Shown here: piece by piece, positions 28,159-37,060 of the stretch
How the letters are laid out: each line of letters begins with the position of its first letter
Position numbering within the stretch: the first letter of the stretch is position 1
NCBI GenBank assembly: GCA_963667815.1
Contig: OY764021.1
Reading direction: 5' to 3' (one strand)
Length of the DNA stretch: 64,000 bases
From: Saccharicrinis sp963667815
Lineage (GTDB): Bacteria; Bacteroidota; Bacteroidia; Bacteroidales; Marinilabiliaceae
The notes under the pieces: model-generated
Databases searched by the model: none
The model's input: the letters and a program-made list of their open reading frames with translations, nothing else
What the model was told of the DNA's origin: nothing
Translations under genes and position numbers: made by a program

Positions 28159-29565
28159 CTATCTGTATTCTTTAAAAGGTTTATATCTGTAATAAAAAAT
28201 ATCATGCAACTAAGCTATTTAACTACAACTTTGAATTTCGAATTATGCATTAAATCTAATTATTCATTCATTTTACATCACAATACTATCAAAAGCCAAT
28301 GACTTTTAGTATCTATACAATAGAACAAAGGACAACAAATCAATAAAATATAAGTCAATTGGCAGGTGTAAGTTAAGTGTAGTTATTATTGGTTTGATTT
28401 TGTAATATTATAGTTTATAAGATAGTATATTTTAATTCTTGAAAATATGTAGAATACCGTTTTTATTCTAAAATGCTGGTTTTGGATTCCACTTTTGATT
28501 AAAAATGCCTGTTTTGGATTCCGATTTTGGCCATTTTTACACTTTGGGATACTTTTCTTCGCACTTCTTCGCATGGTCTTCGCAACTTGTTCGCATCTCT
28601 TCTCACCGTCTTCGCACTTTCTTTGCCCCTGCTACGCCCTTTGTTCGGAACGCATTCGCAATTCTCCACATTCGCTACACAGCCTCTACACAACTTTATT
28701 GCCCTAAGGGTGCGAAGAGCATGCATAAAACGTGCATTGAAATGGTGTAGAATGGTGAGCTTGTATCGAAGACATTTCATAGCCTTATACTAGTTAATTT
28801 ATATAATGCGCAATAAAAGTGTCTTTTTTTAACTCAATAATTAATTCCATATGCAGCAGTATAAGCAAGTGTATTTTAAAGGAAAATAAATGTGTTTTGA
28901 TCAATTTTTTCTGGATAAGAGATTAACCATTAATAATGGTTAGAAATAAATAAACAGTTCTGGCAGATATACAACAAAATGGTAAAGTAGGATTTTTAGT
29001 AGGTTGCTTTTGCCGGAGTCAGCTTTTATGGCTTTGGAGTAAATATGTTGAAGTAAGGTACGACCGGAAACTATTTGCGAGAAAGTTATAAGGGCCATGG
29101 ATTGCGCCAGATTTCCTGATGCTCATGTTTTAAGGCATTTTTAGTGGTGGGGTACGAACTGTGAAATGACTAATATACCGAATGTGAGTTAGGCACTTAT
29201 TACAAATCAAGCGCCAATTGAAGTAGGCTTGTTTGACACTTTTGAGGTGTTGGGAGTGAATGGCCATCACCTGAGTGAATACACCCTATATACAGAAGCC
29301 TGGAAAAAGGGGTATTTAGGGTGAATGAGTGATGGTGAGAAAAGCCATATAGGGTAAGTAAGAAAGTTTTTAATTAGAATTATATGAATTGTGTTTCCTG
29401 TAGAATTATAAAATATTTAAAGAACTTATATGTTAATGTATGGTATGTTATTGTTTTTTAGTTGTATAGGAGTTAATAAAAATTTTACTTACCTATAATC
29501 TGATTCCTTAATTTATAAATTTATACATTTGTTACAATTTATTAAAAACTCACTACTCGTTAATA
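28159..29565. other. 1.4-kb gene-free stretch between PUL 2 and PUL 3
   Basis: No protein gene is supported. Contents are two 28-bp imperfect tandem copies at 28470-28497 and 28502-28529 (24 of 28 identical, sharing GTTTTGGATTCC); the 11-bp repeat array listed separately; a small palindrome TAACCATT/AATGGTTA at 28924-28942; and, from 29264 to 29355, complementary words (CCATCAC with GTGATGG, CACCCTA with TAGGGTG, ACCCTATAT with ATATAGGGT) that can form a folded RNA. The section 28970-29360 is richer in GC than the rest and may be a decayed element. A TACATTTG word at 29524-29531 resembles the Bacteroidota -7 element for the following sigma gene. Confidence 0.55.
28558..28681 (+). repeat. Degenerate 11-bp tandem repeat, consensus TTCGCA plus five variable bases
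   Basis: Eleven consecutive units can be read, starting at 28558, 28568, 28579, 28590, 28600, 28611, 28622, 28633, 28644, 28655 and 28671. Units 1-4, 6 and 10 begin with exact TTCGCA and unit 11 with TTCGCT; units 5, 7, 8 and 9 carry one to three changes. Unit length is 10-11 bp except unit 10 (16 bp). The lack of stop codons here creates overlapping spurious frames on both strands. Function unknown. Confidence 0.75.
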
Positions 29566-30162
29566 ATGATATCACAGGAAAATACTATTAATTGTTCAAC
29601 TGAGAAGGAACCGGAGTTAATAAAGTTACTGCATTGGCTTAAACAAGGTAACGAAAAGGCATTTGAGATTCTTTATTACAAATACCAGGCAAAAGTGTCA
29701 AACTTTATAAAACGCTCTATTTCTTGTAAATATGATGTGGAAGGGTTGGTAGATGAAGTTTTTATGCGTATTTGGCAAAATAAAAGCAAAATTGAAGAAG
29801 ATAAATTTGAACCATATTTATTTAAGATTGCCAAAAATATAATTATTGATACGCTCCGAAAAAAAATAGATCGACTCATATTTTTATCCGAAGGTTTTAA
29901 TGAATTTGAATCAGGCTATAATGATGTAGAAAATAAGATTGAAACTAAAGAAATAGATGAATGGTACAGTCGGGTTTTGAGCGAACTACCAGAATCCCGG
30001 AGAAAAATATTTTACTTGAACAGAGTAGAAAACCTATCTTATAAAGAAATCGCAGATAAACTAAATATTAGTGAAAATACCGTAGATACACAAATCAGAA
30101 GATCCTTAAAATACATCAGAGATGAGGTTAAGAAAATTTCATTATTACTAATGATTTTATAG
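29566..30162 (+). CDS. ECF-type RNA polymerase sigma-70 factor (PUL 3)
   Basis: The product is 198 residues. Region 2 appears as EKAFEILYYKYQAKVSNFI and VDEVFMRIWQNKSKIEED with PYLFKIAKNIIIDTLRKK. Region 4 appears as LSELPESRRKIFYLNRVENLSYKEIADKLNISENTVDTQI. A hydrophobic tail (ISLLLMIL) ends it. It is co-oriented with the FecR gene at 30791 but separated from it by 628 bp that contain a MITE insertion. It should direct transcription of the following SusC operon when released by FecR. Confidence 0.9.
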   Translation: MISQENTINCSTEKEPELIKLLHWLKQGNEKAFEILYYKYQAKVSNFIKRSISCKYDVEGLVDEVFMRIWQNKSKIEEDKFEPYLFKIAKNIIIDTLRKKIDRLIFLSEGFNEFESGYNDVENKIETKEIDEWYSRVLSELPESRRKIFYLNRVENLSYKEIADKLNISENTVDTQIRRSLKYIRDEVKKISLLLMIL

Positions 30163-30320
30163 GTTTTTCTGTACCTAATGATAATACAAGGATGCTATAT
30201 AGTAGGTATAGTGTATTAAAGTATTGATTTTATTTTTCAATTTTGAAGTCGGATTATATTATAAATGTATAAGCTATTAATTCTAATTAATAGGAAGTTA
30301 CCATGTTTTATATGTCTAGA

Positions 30321-30593
30321 CAGAGCTGTCCTAAATATTTTATATTAATTGGCGTTTCACCCAGACCCGACTTCCTTTTTTAGCTTGATCCAAAAAAGGA
30401 AGGAAAAAAGATCAAGTCTGCACCCACTTCTCTCAAAAAACTACGGCTATTTGACTGAAATCGTTTAAACTCACTACGTTCAAGCAAAAACTATTTTTAA
30501 TCGTCAAACTAACCTTGTTTTTTGGTTCACTGGCTGAGACCAACATAGAACCTATGTTTGAGAGAACCACTTTTTTTATTTAGGACAGATGTG
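30321..30593 (+). mobile_element. Non-autonomous MITE-like element, 273 bp, with 9-bp target duplication
   Basis: Terminal inverted repeats are CAGAGCTGTCCTAAATA at the left and, read from the right end, CACATCTGTCCTAAATA (15 of 17 identical). The direct repeat ATGTCTAGA flanks the element at 30312-30320 and 30594-30602, a textbook 9-bp target duplication. No transposase is inside. Internally CTTCCTTTTTT (30371-30381) pairs perfectly with AAAAAAGGAAG (30392-30402), and CTTGATC competes with GATCAAG (30410-30416). The parent transposase family is unknown; 9-bp duplications occur for example with IS4- and IS982-type elements. Confidence 0.8.
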
Positions 30594-30790
30594 ATGTCTA
30601 GATAGTCAGCCTTATTGATGACCTATCCAAATCAACTTATAAATATAACCATTATACATAGTACAGAGTAGGAGCTTTTAAAATAAGGTAAGAATATTAT
30701 TTATTTTTAAAAAAAATTACAATCTCTGTCACGGAAAAAAAAAATCATATCGTTTTTAATAATATACATGCAACAATAATTGAATAATAA

Positions 30791-31831
30791 ATGATTGAAT
30801 CGAATAATAATAATAATAATAATAATAATGAGCACTTCAAAAAATTAATAAATCGTTTTATTTATAATGATGAGGATTTATCAATTCAAGAGCTTAGAGA
30901 ATTAAAAGCTTTATTTACTAATTCAGAAGGTAATAAATATATTGAACGCTGGCTAGTTAATAACTGGAATATGCCTGTTGAAGATAATACATTATATAGT
31001 TTTGAGAGATTAAGAGAAAAAATCCATAAGCATGAAGATAAAAACAGTAAGACAAATTTTATTAAACAAATATCAAAATATTACCAACGTATCGCAGCCA
31101 TTATTCTTTTACCGTTATTGATTGCAAGTGCTATATTTTTTTTAATGCCTAAAAAGCAAGAAACAGATTACTTTATAGCAGAAGCACCGCTAGGACAGAA
31201 AGCTAAAGTAGAATTAGTAGATGGAACTTTAGTGTGGTTGAACTCTGGTTCAAAAATCAAATATTCTACAAACTATAATAAAGAAACACGGGATATATTT
31301 TTAAATGGAGAAGCCTTTTTTGATGTTAGAAAAAATAAAAACAAACCGTTTTATGTACACACAAAACATATTGACATTGAAGTTACAGGGACAAAGTTTA
31401 ATGTAAATGCCTATCAAAATGAGCCTAGTATACAAACTTCTTTAATTGAGGGACATGTAAACTTATTTGTAAATAACAGCAATGAAAAATATCAATTAAC
31501 ACCTGGGAAATTAATAGAGTATAGAAAAAATACAGGTAAAATAATTGAACGTAGCTTTAAGGAAAATGAAACAAAAAGTTGGACAGAAAATGAACTGGTG
31601 TTCATAAATGATGATTTTTCGAAGCTTAAAAGGAAGATAGAAAGGTGGTATAATATGGAAGTCATATATGATTCCATTGCCTTTGCAAACAATAAATTAA
31701 CGGTGACTTTAAATAAAGGAGAACAATTATCAAAACTCCTGGAAATAATAGAGGTGGCAAGTGATGCAGAATGTTTAATTAAAGAAGATAAGATAATAAT
31801 AACTAAAAATAATTATATGAAGGGCAAATAA
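30791..31831 (+). CDS. FecR-type anti-sigma factor (PUL 3)
   Basis: The product is 346 residues. After a run of nine asparagines (residues 5-13) comes the cytoplasmic sigma-binding section, then a membrane helix about residues 103-120 (IAAIILLPLLIASAIFFL). The periplasmic FecR domain follows (APLGQKAKVELVDGTLVWLNSGS, LNGEAFFDV, VTGTKFNVNAY), and then a DUF4974-like C-terminus (LVFINDDFSKLKRKIERWY). It should couple the STN domain of the next gene to the sigma factor at 29566. The asparagine run comes from a perfect (AAT)9 microsatellite at 30803-30829, so its length may vary between strains without shifting the frame. Confidence 0.92.
   Translation: MIESNNNNNNNNNEHFKKLINRFIYNDEDLSIQELRELKALFTNSEGNKYIERWLVNNWNMPVEDNTLYSFERLREKIHKHEDKNSKTNFIKQISKYYQRIAAIILLPLLIASAIFFLMPKKQETDYFIAEAPLGQKAKVELVDGTLVWLNSGSKIKYSTNYNKETRDIFLNGEAFFDVRKNKNKPFYVHTKHIDIEVTGTKFNVNAYQNEPSIQTSLIEGHVNLFVNNSNEKYQLTPGKLIEYRKNTGKIIERSFKENETKSWTENELVFINDDFSKLKRKIERWYNMEVIYDSIAFANNKLTVTLNKGEQLSKLLEIIEVASDAECLIKEDKIIITKNNYMKGK
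30803..30829 (+). repeat. (AAT)9 microsatellite inside fecR
   Basis: Nine perfect AAT codons near the 5' end of the PUL 3 fecR. Slippage would change the asparagine tract in the N-terminal tail but keep the frame. Confidence 0.95.
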
Positions 31832-31841
31832 ATAAAGTAAA

Positions 31842-31867
31842 AAGGGAGGACTCCTACCTCCTCCCTT
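31842..31867. promoter_or_regulatory. Perfect hairpin between fecR and susC (PUL 3)
   Basis: AAGGGAGGA pairs perfectly with TCCTCCCTT around CTCCTACC, 11 bp after the FecR stop. The tail is TAAAATTC rather than a T run. Its position matches the hairpins between fecR and susC in PUL 2 (17583-17647). Confidence 0.6.
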
Positions 31868-31913
31868 AAAATTCAATTAAAATTAAATTTCAATCAAAAT
31901 TCATTACAAATTT

Positions 31914-34900
31914 ATGAAAAAATTCAATCATTTTTTCAATAGGGGAAATATTACTCCGTTGAAAAGAATTTCTAGGATTATGAGACTAATTCTATTACTA
32001 CTAACGTCAACGTTAATGTGTTATGCATCAAATGCTTTTACCCAAAACAAGACATTAAGCATACAGTTACAAGATGCCAATTTATTGGAACTATTTGAAG
32101 CCATTGAGACCCAGACGGATATGAAAGTGGCTTATGATCTTTCTATTATTAATCAGAGCCAAAAAATTGATATTTCCTTTGAGAATAAAACAATTGAGGA
32201 GGTTTTGGATAAATCATTTTGGGGTACAGATCTATCATATAAGATTTTAAATGACTATATCATAATAACTACAAAAATCTCAAATCAAGTTCAGGATATA
32301 ATAGAAATAAGCGGTAAGGTTGTCGATAAATCAGGAGTTCCAATCCCAGGTGTTTCAGTTTTTATTAAGGATACTTCAAACGGTACTATTACTGATGTTG
32401 AAGGTAACTTTACATTACAAATTTCAGAAAGGGCCTCCATAATTGTATTCTCCTTTATTGGAATGAAAACACAAGAATACCCAATAAACGGGACGAATAA
32501 TTTTGAAATAATCATGGAGGAAGAAACCTTAGGCATTAATGAAGTAGTTGTAACCGCCTTAGGTATAGAAAAAGAAGCCAAAACGCTTACTTATAATGTG
32601 CAAAAAATTAAAGCAAAAGAAATTGTAGGCGTGAAAGATGCCAACTTTATGAACAGTCTTTCCGGAAAAGTGGCTGGGGTTGCAATAAATGCGAGTTCAT
32701 CAGGTATTGGAGGTGGAGTTAAAGTGGTTATGCGTGGAGCAAAATCAATTTCAGGAAACAACAATGCTTTATATGTAGTTGATGGTATCCCTATGCCTTC
32801 ACTCCAAACTACGCAGCCTTCTGACTATTATACAGGTATGGGGCAAAGTGGTGACGGGGCCTCTATGATCAATCCTGAAGACATAGAATCCATGTCAGTG
32901 CTTAGTGGTGCTGCTGCTTCAGCTCTTTATGGTAGTGAAGCTGCCAATGGGGTTATAATGATTACCACAAAAAAAGGCACTTCCAACAAGATGAAGGTGA
33001 GCTACTCAAACAATACCTCCTTTTTTTCGCCATTTGTTACTCCTGATTTTCAAAATACATATGGAGCAAGCAACGGAACATTGCAAAGCTGGGGTGCAAA
33101 ACTGGCTCAGGAAAGTGATTATGATCCCATGGACTTCTTTCAAACAGGATGGAATGAAACAAACTCTCTGACTATTAGTAATGGTACTGAGAAAAACCAG
33201 ACATTCCTATCTATGGCAGCTACTAATGCAGAAGGCATCGTTGAAAACAACACGCTCAACAGGTATAACTTCAGCATCCGTAATACTACCGATATGCTTA
33301 AAGATAAGATGCACTTGGATTTAAGTGCCAACTTTATGGATATCCGTGAACAAAATATGATTTCTCAGGGGCAATACTTTAATCCTATAGTAGCCACTTA
33401 CCTTATGTCGCCAAGTTACAGTTTGGATACCTACAGACTGTTTGAAATGTATGACGAAAGTCGGGGATTTAAAACCCAATACTGGCCTTGGGGAAACATG
33501 GGTATCGGGATGCAAAACCCATATTGGATTGTCAACCGAGATAATTTTATTAACCACAAAAAGCGTTTCTTAATTAGTGCTGGTTTGAGTTATAAAATAG
33601 CCAAAGGCCTAACCTTGGGTTCTCGTGCAAAAATGGATTACACGTCAGCTATTTTTGAAAAAAAATATTCTGCATCCACCGATGCTATCTTTGCCCAAAA
33701 ATATGGAGCATATTATAAGAATAATGATGCTACAAGTCAAATCTATGGCGATATAATGTTGAATATTGATCAGTACTTTGGTGATTTTTCTTTGACTGCT
33801 AATATCGGAGCAAGCATAAAAGATGTTGAGTATGGTTTATCTGGCATAGGTGGTGATTTAAACTCTGTAGCGAACAGTTTTACGTTATTAAATCTGAATC
33901 AAAACAATGCGGAGTTTACTCAGAATGATTACCACGACCAGACTCAATCTACATTTGCTACGGCACAGGTAGGATGGCAAAGTAAGATTTATCTGGATTT
34001 AACGGGTCGTATTGACTGGTCATCGGGTTTAGCCTACACAGAAAAGAAAAACTTGCCTTATGGATCGGTGGGTCTTTCTGCAATATTAACTGATCTTTTC
34101 GCAATACAAAGTAATGTCCTTTCGTTTTTAAAGATGAGAGCATCTTATAGTGAGGTTGGTAATGCTCCTATGCGTTATATTGCTTATCAAACGTATCCAT
34201 ACGAATCAGGAACGCCTACTTCTACTACAACATATCCAAACAATGATATTTTACCGGAACGTACCCATTCCTGGGAAGTTGGTTTACAATCTAATTTCTG
34301 GAAAGACAAATTGGAAATTAATGCATCCATATACAAAACATCTACCTTTAATCAACTATTCAATCCTTCTCTTTCTGCATCTTCCGGATATACTTCAATC
34401 TACATCAACGGAGGGCAAGTGGATAATAAAGGTATAGAGATAAGTCTGGCTCTGAAACAACCTTTGGGTTCAGTACAGTGGAACTCTTCATTTACTTATA
34501 GTTTGAACCAAAACAAAGTAGAGAAGTTGCTTAAATCGACACAACTATCGTCAGGACTTACAGTAGAGCAGGATATTCTTGATGTTGGTGGAATTGGAAA
34601 CGTGATTTCCCGTTTGACAGAAGGAGGTTCAATTGGCGATCTTTATGTTACAGCATTAAAAACAGATGAACACGGATACATTGATGTAGATTATGTGAAC
34701 AACACGGTATCGGTTGATAAAAATGCAGGAGAACGTGGTGACGGCTGGATATATGCAGGAAACTCGCAGCCTAAATATACCATGGGATGGCGTAACTCTT
34801 TTGGTTGGAAAGGCATTTCACTTGGTTTTTTGGTGAATGCCCGTATAGGTGGCGTTGGTGTATCTATGACACAGGCATTGATGGATGCTTACGGAACATC

Positions 34901-35261
34901 CAAGGCTTCTGCCGATGCGCGTGATGCCGGTGGTGTATTGATCAACGGATACCTAGTTCCTGCAGCACAAAAATACTATCAAACGGTAGGTACAGGAGCC
35001 AGTTCAATGTATGTGTACAGTGCAACAAATGTTCGTTTGGGAGAGCTTTCTTTGGGATATGACTTGCCGGTAAACAAATGGATTCCCTGGATACAGGACA
35101 TGAATGTAGCCTTTACTGGTCGCAACCTTTTAATGTTTTACTGTAAAGCACCTTACGATCCTGAATTAACACCCAGTACTGGTACCCACTTTAGTGGAAT
35201 GGACTATTTTATGTTACCAAGTTTACGAAACCTTGGTTTCTCGGTAAAACTTAACTTTTAA
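31914..35261 (+). CDS. SusC-family TonB-dependent transporter with STN signalling domain (PUL 3)
   Basis: The product is 1115 residues. It has a signal peptide (ending YASNAFTQ), an STN domain (about 45-120; LLELFEAIETQTDMKVAYD), a carboxypeptidase-regulatory-like domain (ISGKVVDKSGVPIPGVSVFI), the GINEVVVTALGIEKEAKTL segment, a plug (VMRGAKSISGNNNALYVVDG) and a barrel ending SVKLNF. The GIEKEAKTL signature groups it with SusC proteins that often work with the SusD-like_2 type of SusD, which matches the next gene. The local composition is less AT-biased than PUL 1. The substrate is probably an N-glycan or other GlcNAc-containing glycan, judged from the GH18 gene downstream. Confidence 0.93.
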   Translation: MKKFNHFFNRGNITPLKRISRIMRLILLLLTSTLMCYASNAFTQNKTLSIQLQDANLLELFEAIETQTDMKVAYDLSIINQSQKIDISFENKTIEEVLDKSFWGTDLSYKILNDYIIITTKISNQVQDIIEISGKVVDKSGVPIPGVSVFIKDTSNGTITDVEGNFTLQISERASIIVFSFIGMKTQEYPINGTNNFEIIMEEETLGINEVVVTALGIEKEAKTLTYNVQKIKAKEIVGVKDANFMNSLSGKVAGVAINASSSGIGGGVKVVMRGAKSISGNNNALYVVDGIPMPSLQTTQPSDYYTGMGQSGDGASMINPEDIESMSVLSGAAASALYGSEAANGVIMITTKKGTSNKMKVSYSNNTSFFSPFVTPDFQNTYGASNGTLQSWGAKLAQESDYDPMDFFQTGWNETNSLTISNGTEKNQTFLSMAATNAEGIVENNTLNRYNFSIRNTTDMLKDKMHLDLSANFMDIREQNMISQGQYFNPIVATYLMSPSYSLDTYRLFEMYDESRGFKTQYWPWGNMGIGMQNPYWIVNRDNFINHKKRFLISAGLSYKIAKGLTLGSRAKMDYTSAIFEKKYSASTDAIFAQKYGAYYKNNDATSQIYGDIMLNIDQYFGDFSLTANIGASIKDVEYGLSGIGGDLNSVANSFTLLNLNQNNAEFTQNDYHDQTQSTFATAQVGWQSKIYLDLTGRIDWSSGLAYTEKKNLPYGSVGLSAILTDLFAIQSNVLSFLKMRASYSEVGNAPMRYIAYQTYPYESGTPTSTTTYPNNDILPERTHSWEVGLQSNFWKDKLEINASIYKTSTFNQLFNPSLSASSGYTSIYINGGQVDNKGIEISLALKQPLGSVQWNSSFTYSLNQNKVEKLLKSTQLSSGLTVEQDILDVGGIGNVISRLTEGGSIGDLYVTALKTDEHGYIDVDYVNNTVSVDKNAGERGDGWIYAGNSQPKYTMGWRNSFGWKGISLGFLVNARIGGVGVSMTQALMDAYGTSKASADARDAGGVLINGYLVPAAQKYYQTVGTGASSMYVYSATNVRLGELSLGYDLPVNKWIPWIQDMNVAFTGRNLLMFYCKAPYDPELTPSTGTHFSGMDYFMLPSLRNLGFSVKLNF

Positions 35262-35426
35262 AGCACTATTGTAAAGGAACATACCTGTAGAATTATTTAA
35301 TCAGCAGATTATAAAACGTTCTCACAAAATTGTCTATCCTGATTCTTTGAAATGGACAAATATTTTATGGTGAGTTCCAAATATGTCTGTATTAACAGAC
35401 AAGGCAATAAAACAAAATATAAACAG

Positions 35427-37028
35427 ATGAAGAATATTTTGAAATATACAAGAATATTAAGCAGTGCATTACTGATGGGAAGCCTGATTTTTTCCTCTTG
35501 CACTGACCAGTTTGAAAAATGGAACATCAATCCCAATGAGGTAACACCAGCACAAATGGCACAGGACAACCTTAACACAGGAGCCTTTTTTACTCAAATG
35601 GAAAAAGGCGTATTCATTGTTGGAGAAGGTCTGGGCGGTGAATATCAGATTACAGAAATGCTAACGGGCGATATTTTTGCCAGTTATATTGCAAATATAA
35701 ACACCTATAGTTATACCGATGTACATAACGATCACTATAGATTATATCAAAACTGGTATAATGCCCCTTTCGCAGATGCATATAAGTATATCATGCAACC
35801 CTGGAAATCTATTTCGGATGTTACAACAGCGGATTCTCCTGCACGAGCTATGGCAACAGTTATAAAAGTTCTTGGAATGAGCAGGATAACAGATATGTAT
35901 GGACCAATTCCATACCGCAAGTTCGGAGCATCCACCGAAGTTCCCTATGATTCACAGGAAGATGTATACTATACATTTTTCGAAGAACTTGGACATGCCA
36001 TAAACGTACTCACGGCATATAGCAATAACAATACTGCTGCCTATATGGAGGATTATGACTACATCTATAGTGGAAATACCGCTAAGTGGATTAAGTTTGC
36101 TAATACCCTTCGCTTACGTTTAGCTATGCGCATTTCATTTATTGATGAAACAAAAGCTCAAACAGAGGCTTCAGCAGCAATCAATAATGACTATGGATTA
36201 ATGGCTTCTGTTGATGATTCTGCTATACTGCATCAAACATCATCCTTTTCTTTTATCAACCCTATTTGGGAAGTGAGTGAAAGTTTTAAGGATATGAGAA
36301 TGGGAGCTACGATGGACTGCTATATGAATGGATATAATGACCCAAGACTTTCCCATTACTTTAGGGCAGCAAACAATGATGGTAAATATCATGGGGTACG
36401 CAATGGTATGTCTGGTATAAGTAAGGATAGTTACTCTTCTGCTACTTCTGGCATAAACGTGGCTTCCGATGATGGTATGTATTGGATGACATCTTCTGAA
36501 GCCTATTTCCTATTGGCTGAAGCAGAGCTACGTTTTGGACTTGGTTTAGAGTCTGCTCAAAGCTATTATGAACAAGGTATACGAACTTCATTTTCACAAT
36601 GGGGTGCTTCAGGAGGGGATGCATATATCTCCGATAACCAAAGCTTGCCTCTTTCTTCATATCAAGATCCGGTATCATCTTATGGCGGCGGAACTACTTC
36701 TGCCGGCGACCTGTCTCAACTATCTCCGGCATGGGACGATGCAGCAGGAACTGAAGAAAAACTGGAAAGAATTATGGTTCAAAAATGGATTGCCCTTTTC
36801 CCTGACGGTCAGGAAGCATGGAGCGAAATGAGAAGAACAGGCTATCCTGGATTTATTAAAATATATTCTTACAATGGAGTAACAGAAGTAGCCAATGGAG
36901 AAATAATAAGTCGACTTAAGTTTCCAACAACTGAATATTCTAACAATACAGAAAACGTGAATGCTGCGGTTTCTCTTTTAAGTAGTACTGATATTGCTGG
37001 TACAAAACTATGGTGGGATGTGAGATAG
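35427..37028 (+). CDS. SusD-like lipoprotein (SusD_RagB/SusD-like_2 type, PUL 3)
   Basis: The product is 533 residues from the ATG at 35427. The frame extends upstream to an ATG at 35352, but that would put 25 polar residues before the lipoprotein signal. The lipobox FSSC gives Cys25. Typical features are WNINPNEVTPAQM, ARAMATVIKVLGMSRITDMYGPIPY, WIKFANTLRLRLAMRISF and WMTSSEAYFLLAEAELRFG. The C-terminus (WIALFPDGQEAWSEMRRTGYP) is characteristic of the SusD-like_2 group. It is the glycan-binding lid of the preceding transporter. Confidence 0.92.
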   Translation: MKNILKYTRILSSALLMGSLIFSSCTDQFEKWNINPNEVTPAQMAQDNLNTGAFFTQMEKGVFIVGEGLGGEYQITEMLTGDIFASYIANINTYSYTDVHNDHYRLYQNWYNAPFADAYKYIMQPWKSISDVTTADSPARAMATVIKVLGMSRITDMYGPIPYRKFGASTEVPYDSQEDVYYTFFEELGHAINVLTAYSNNNTAAYMEDYDYIYSGNTAKWIKFANTLRLRLAMRISFIDETKAQTEASAAINNDYGLMASVDDSAILHQTSSFSFINPIWEVSESFKDMRMGATMDCYMNGYNDPRLSHYFRAANNDGKYHGVRNGMSGISKDSYSSATSGINVASDDGMYWMTSSEAYFLLAEAELRFGLGLESAQSYYEQGIRTSFSQWGASGGDAYISDNQSLPLSSYQDPVSSYGGGTTSAGDLSQLSPAWDDAAGTEEKLERIMVQKWIALFPDGQEAWSEMRRTGYPGFIKIYSYNGVTEVANGEIISRLKFPTTEYSNNTENVNAAVSLLSSTDIAGTKLWWDVR

Positions 37029-37060
37029 CAGCATGTTCATAAAAAAATAAAAAATAGATT

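Noticed and set aside
28470..28529. Two tandem copies of a 28-bp word, at first sight CRISPR-like
   Set aside because: There are only two copies, no unique spacers of regular length and no cas gene nearby.
28499..28793. Several overlapping open frames on both strands in the gap between PUL 2 and PUL 3
   Set aside because: They exist because the TTCGCA repeat lacks stop codons. Frames on both strands are open at once and none shows protein-like composition.
28970..29360. Decayed transposase or other pseudogene in the GC-richer part of the PUL 2/PUL 3 gap
   Set aside because: Some frames give short protein-like stretches, but no family motif could be recognised and stops are frequent. It is left as unassigned sequence.
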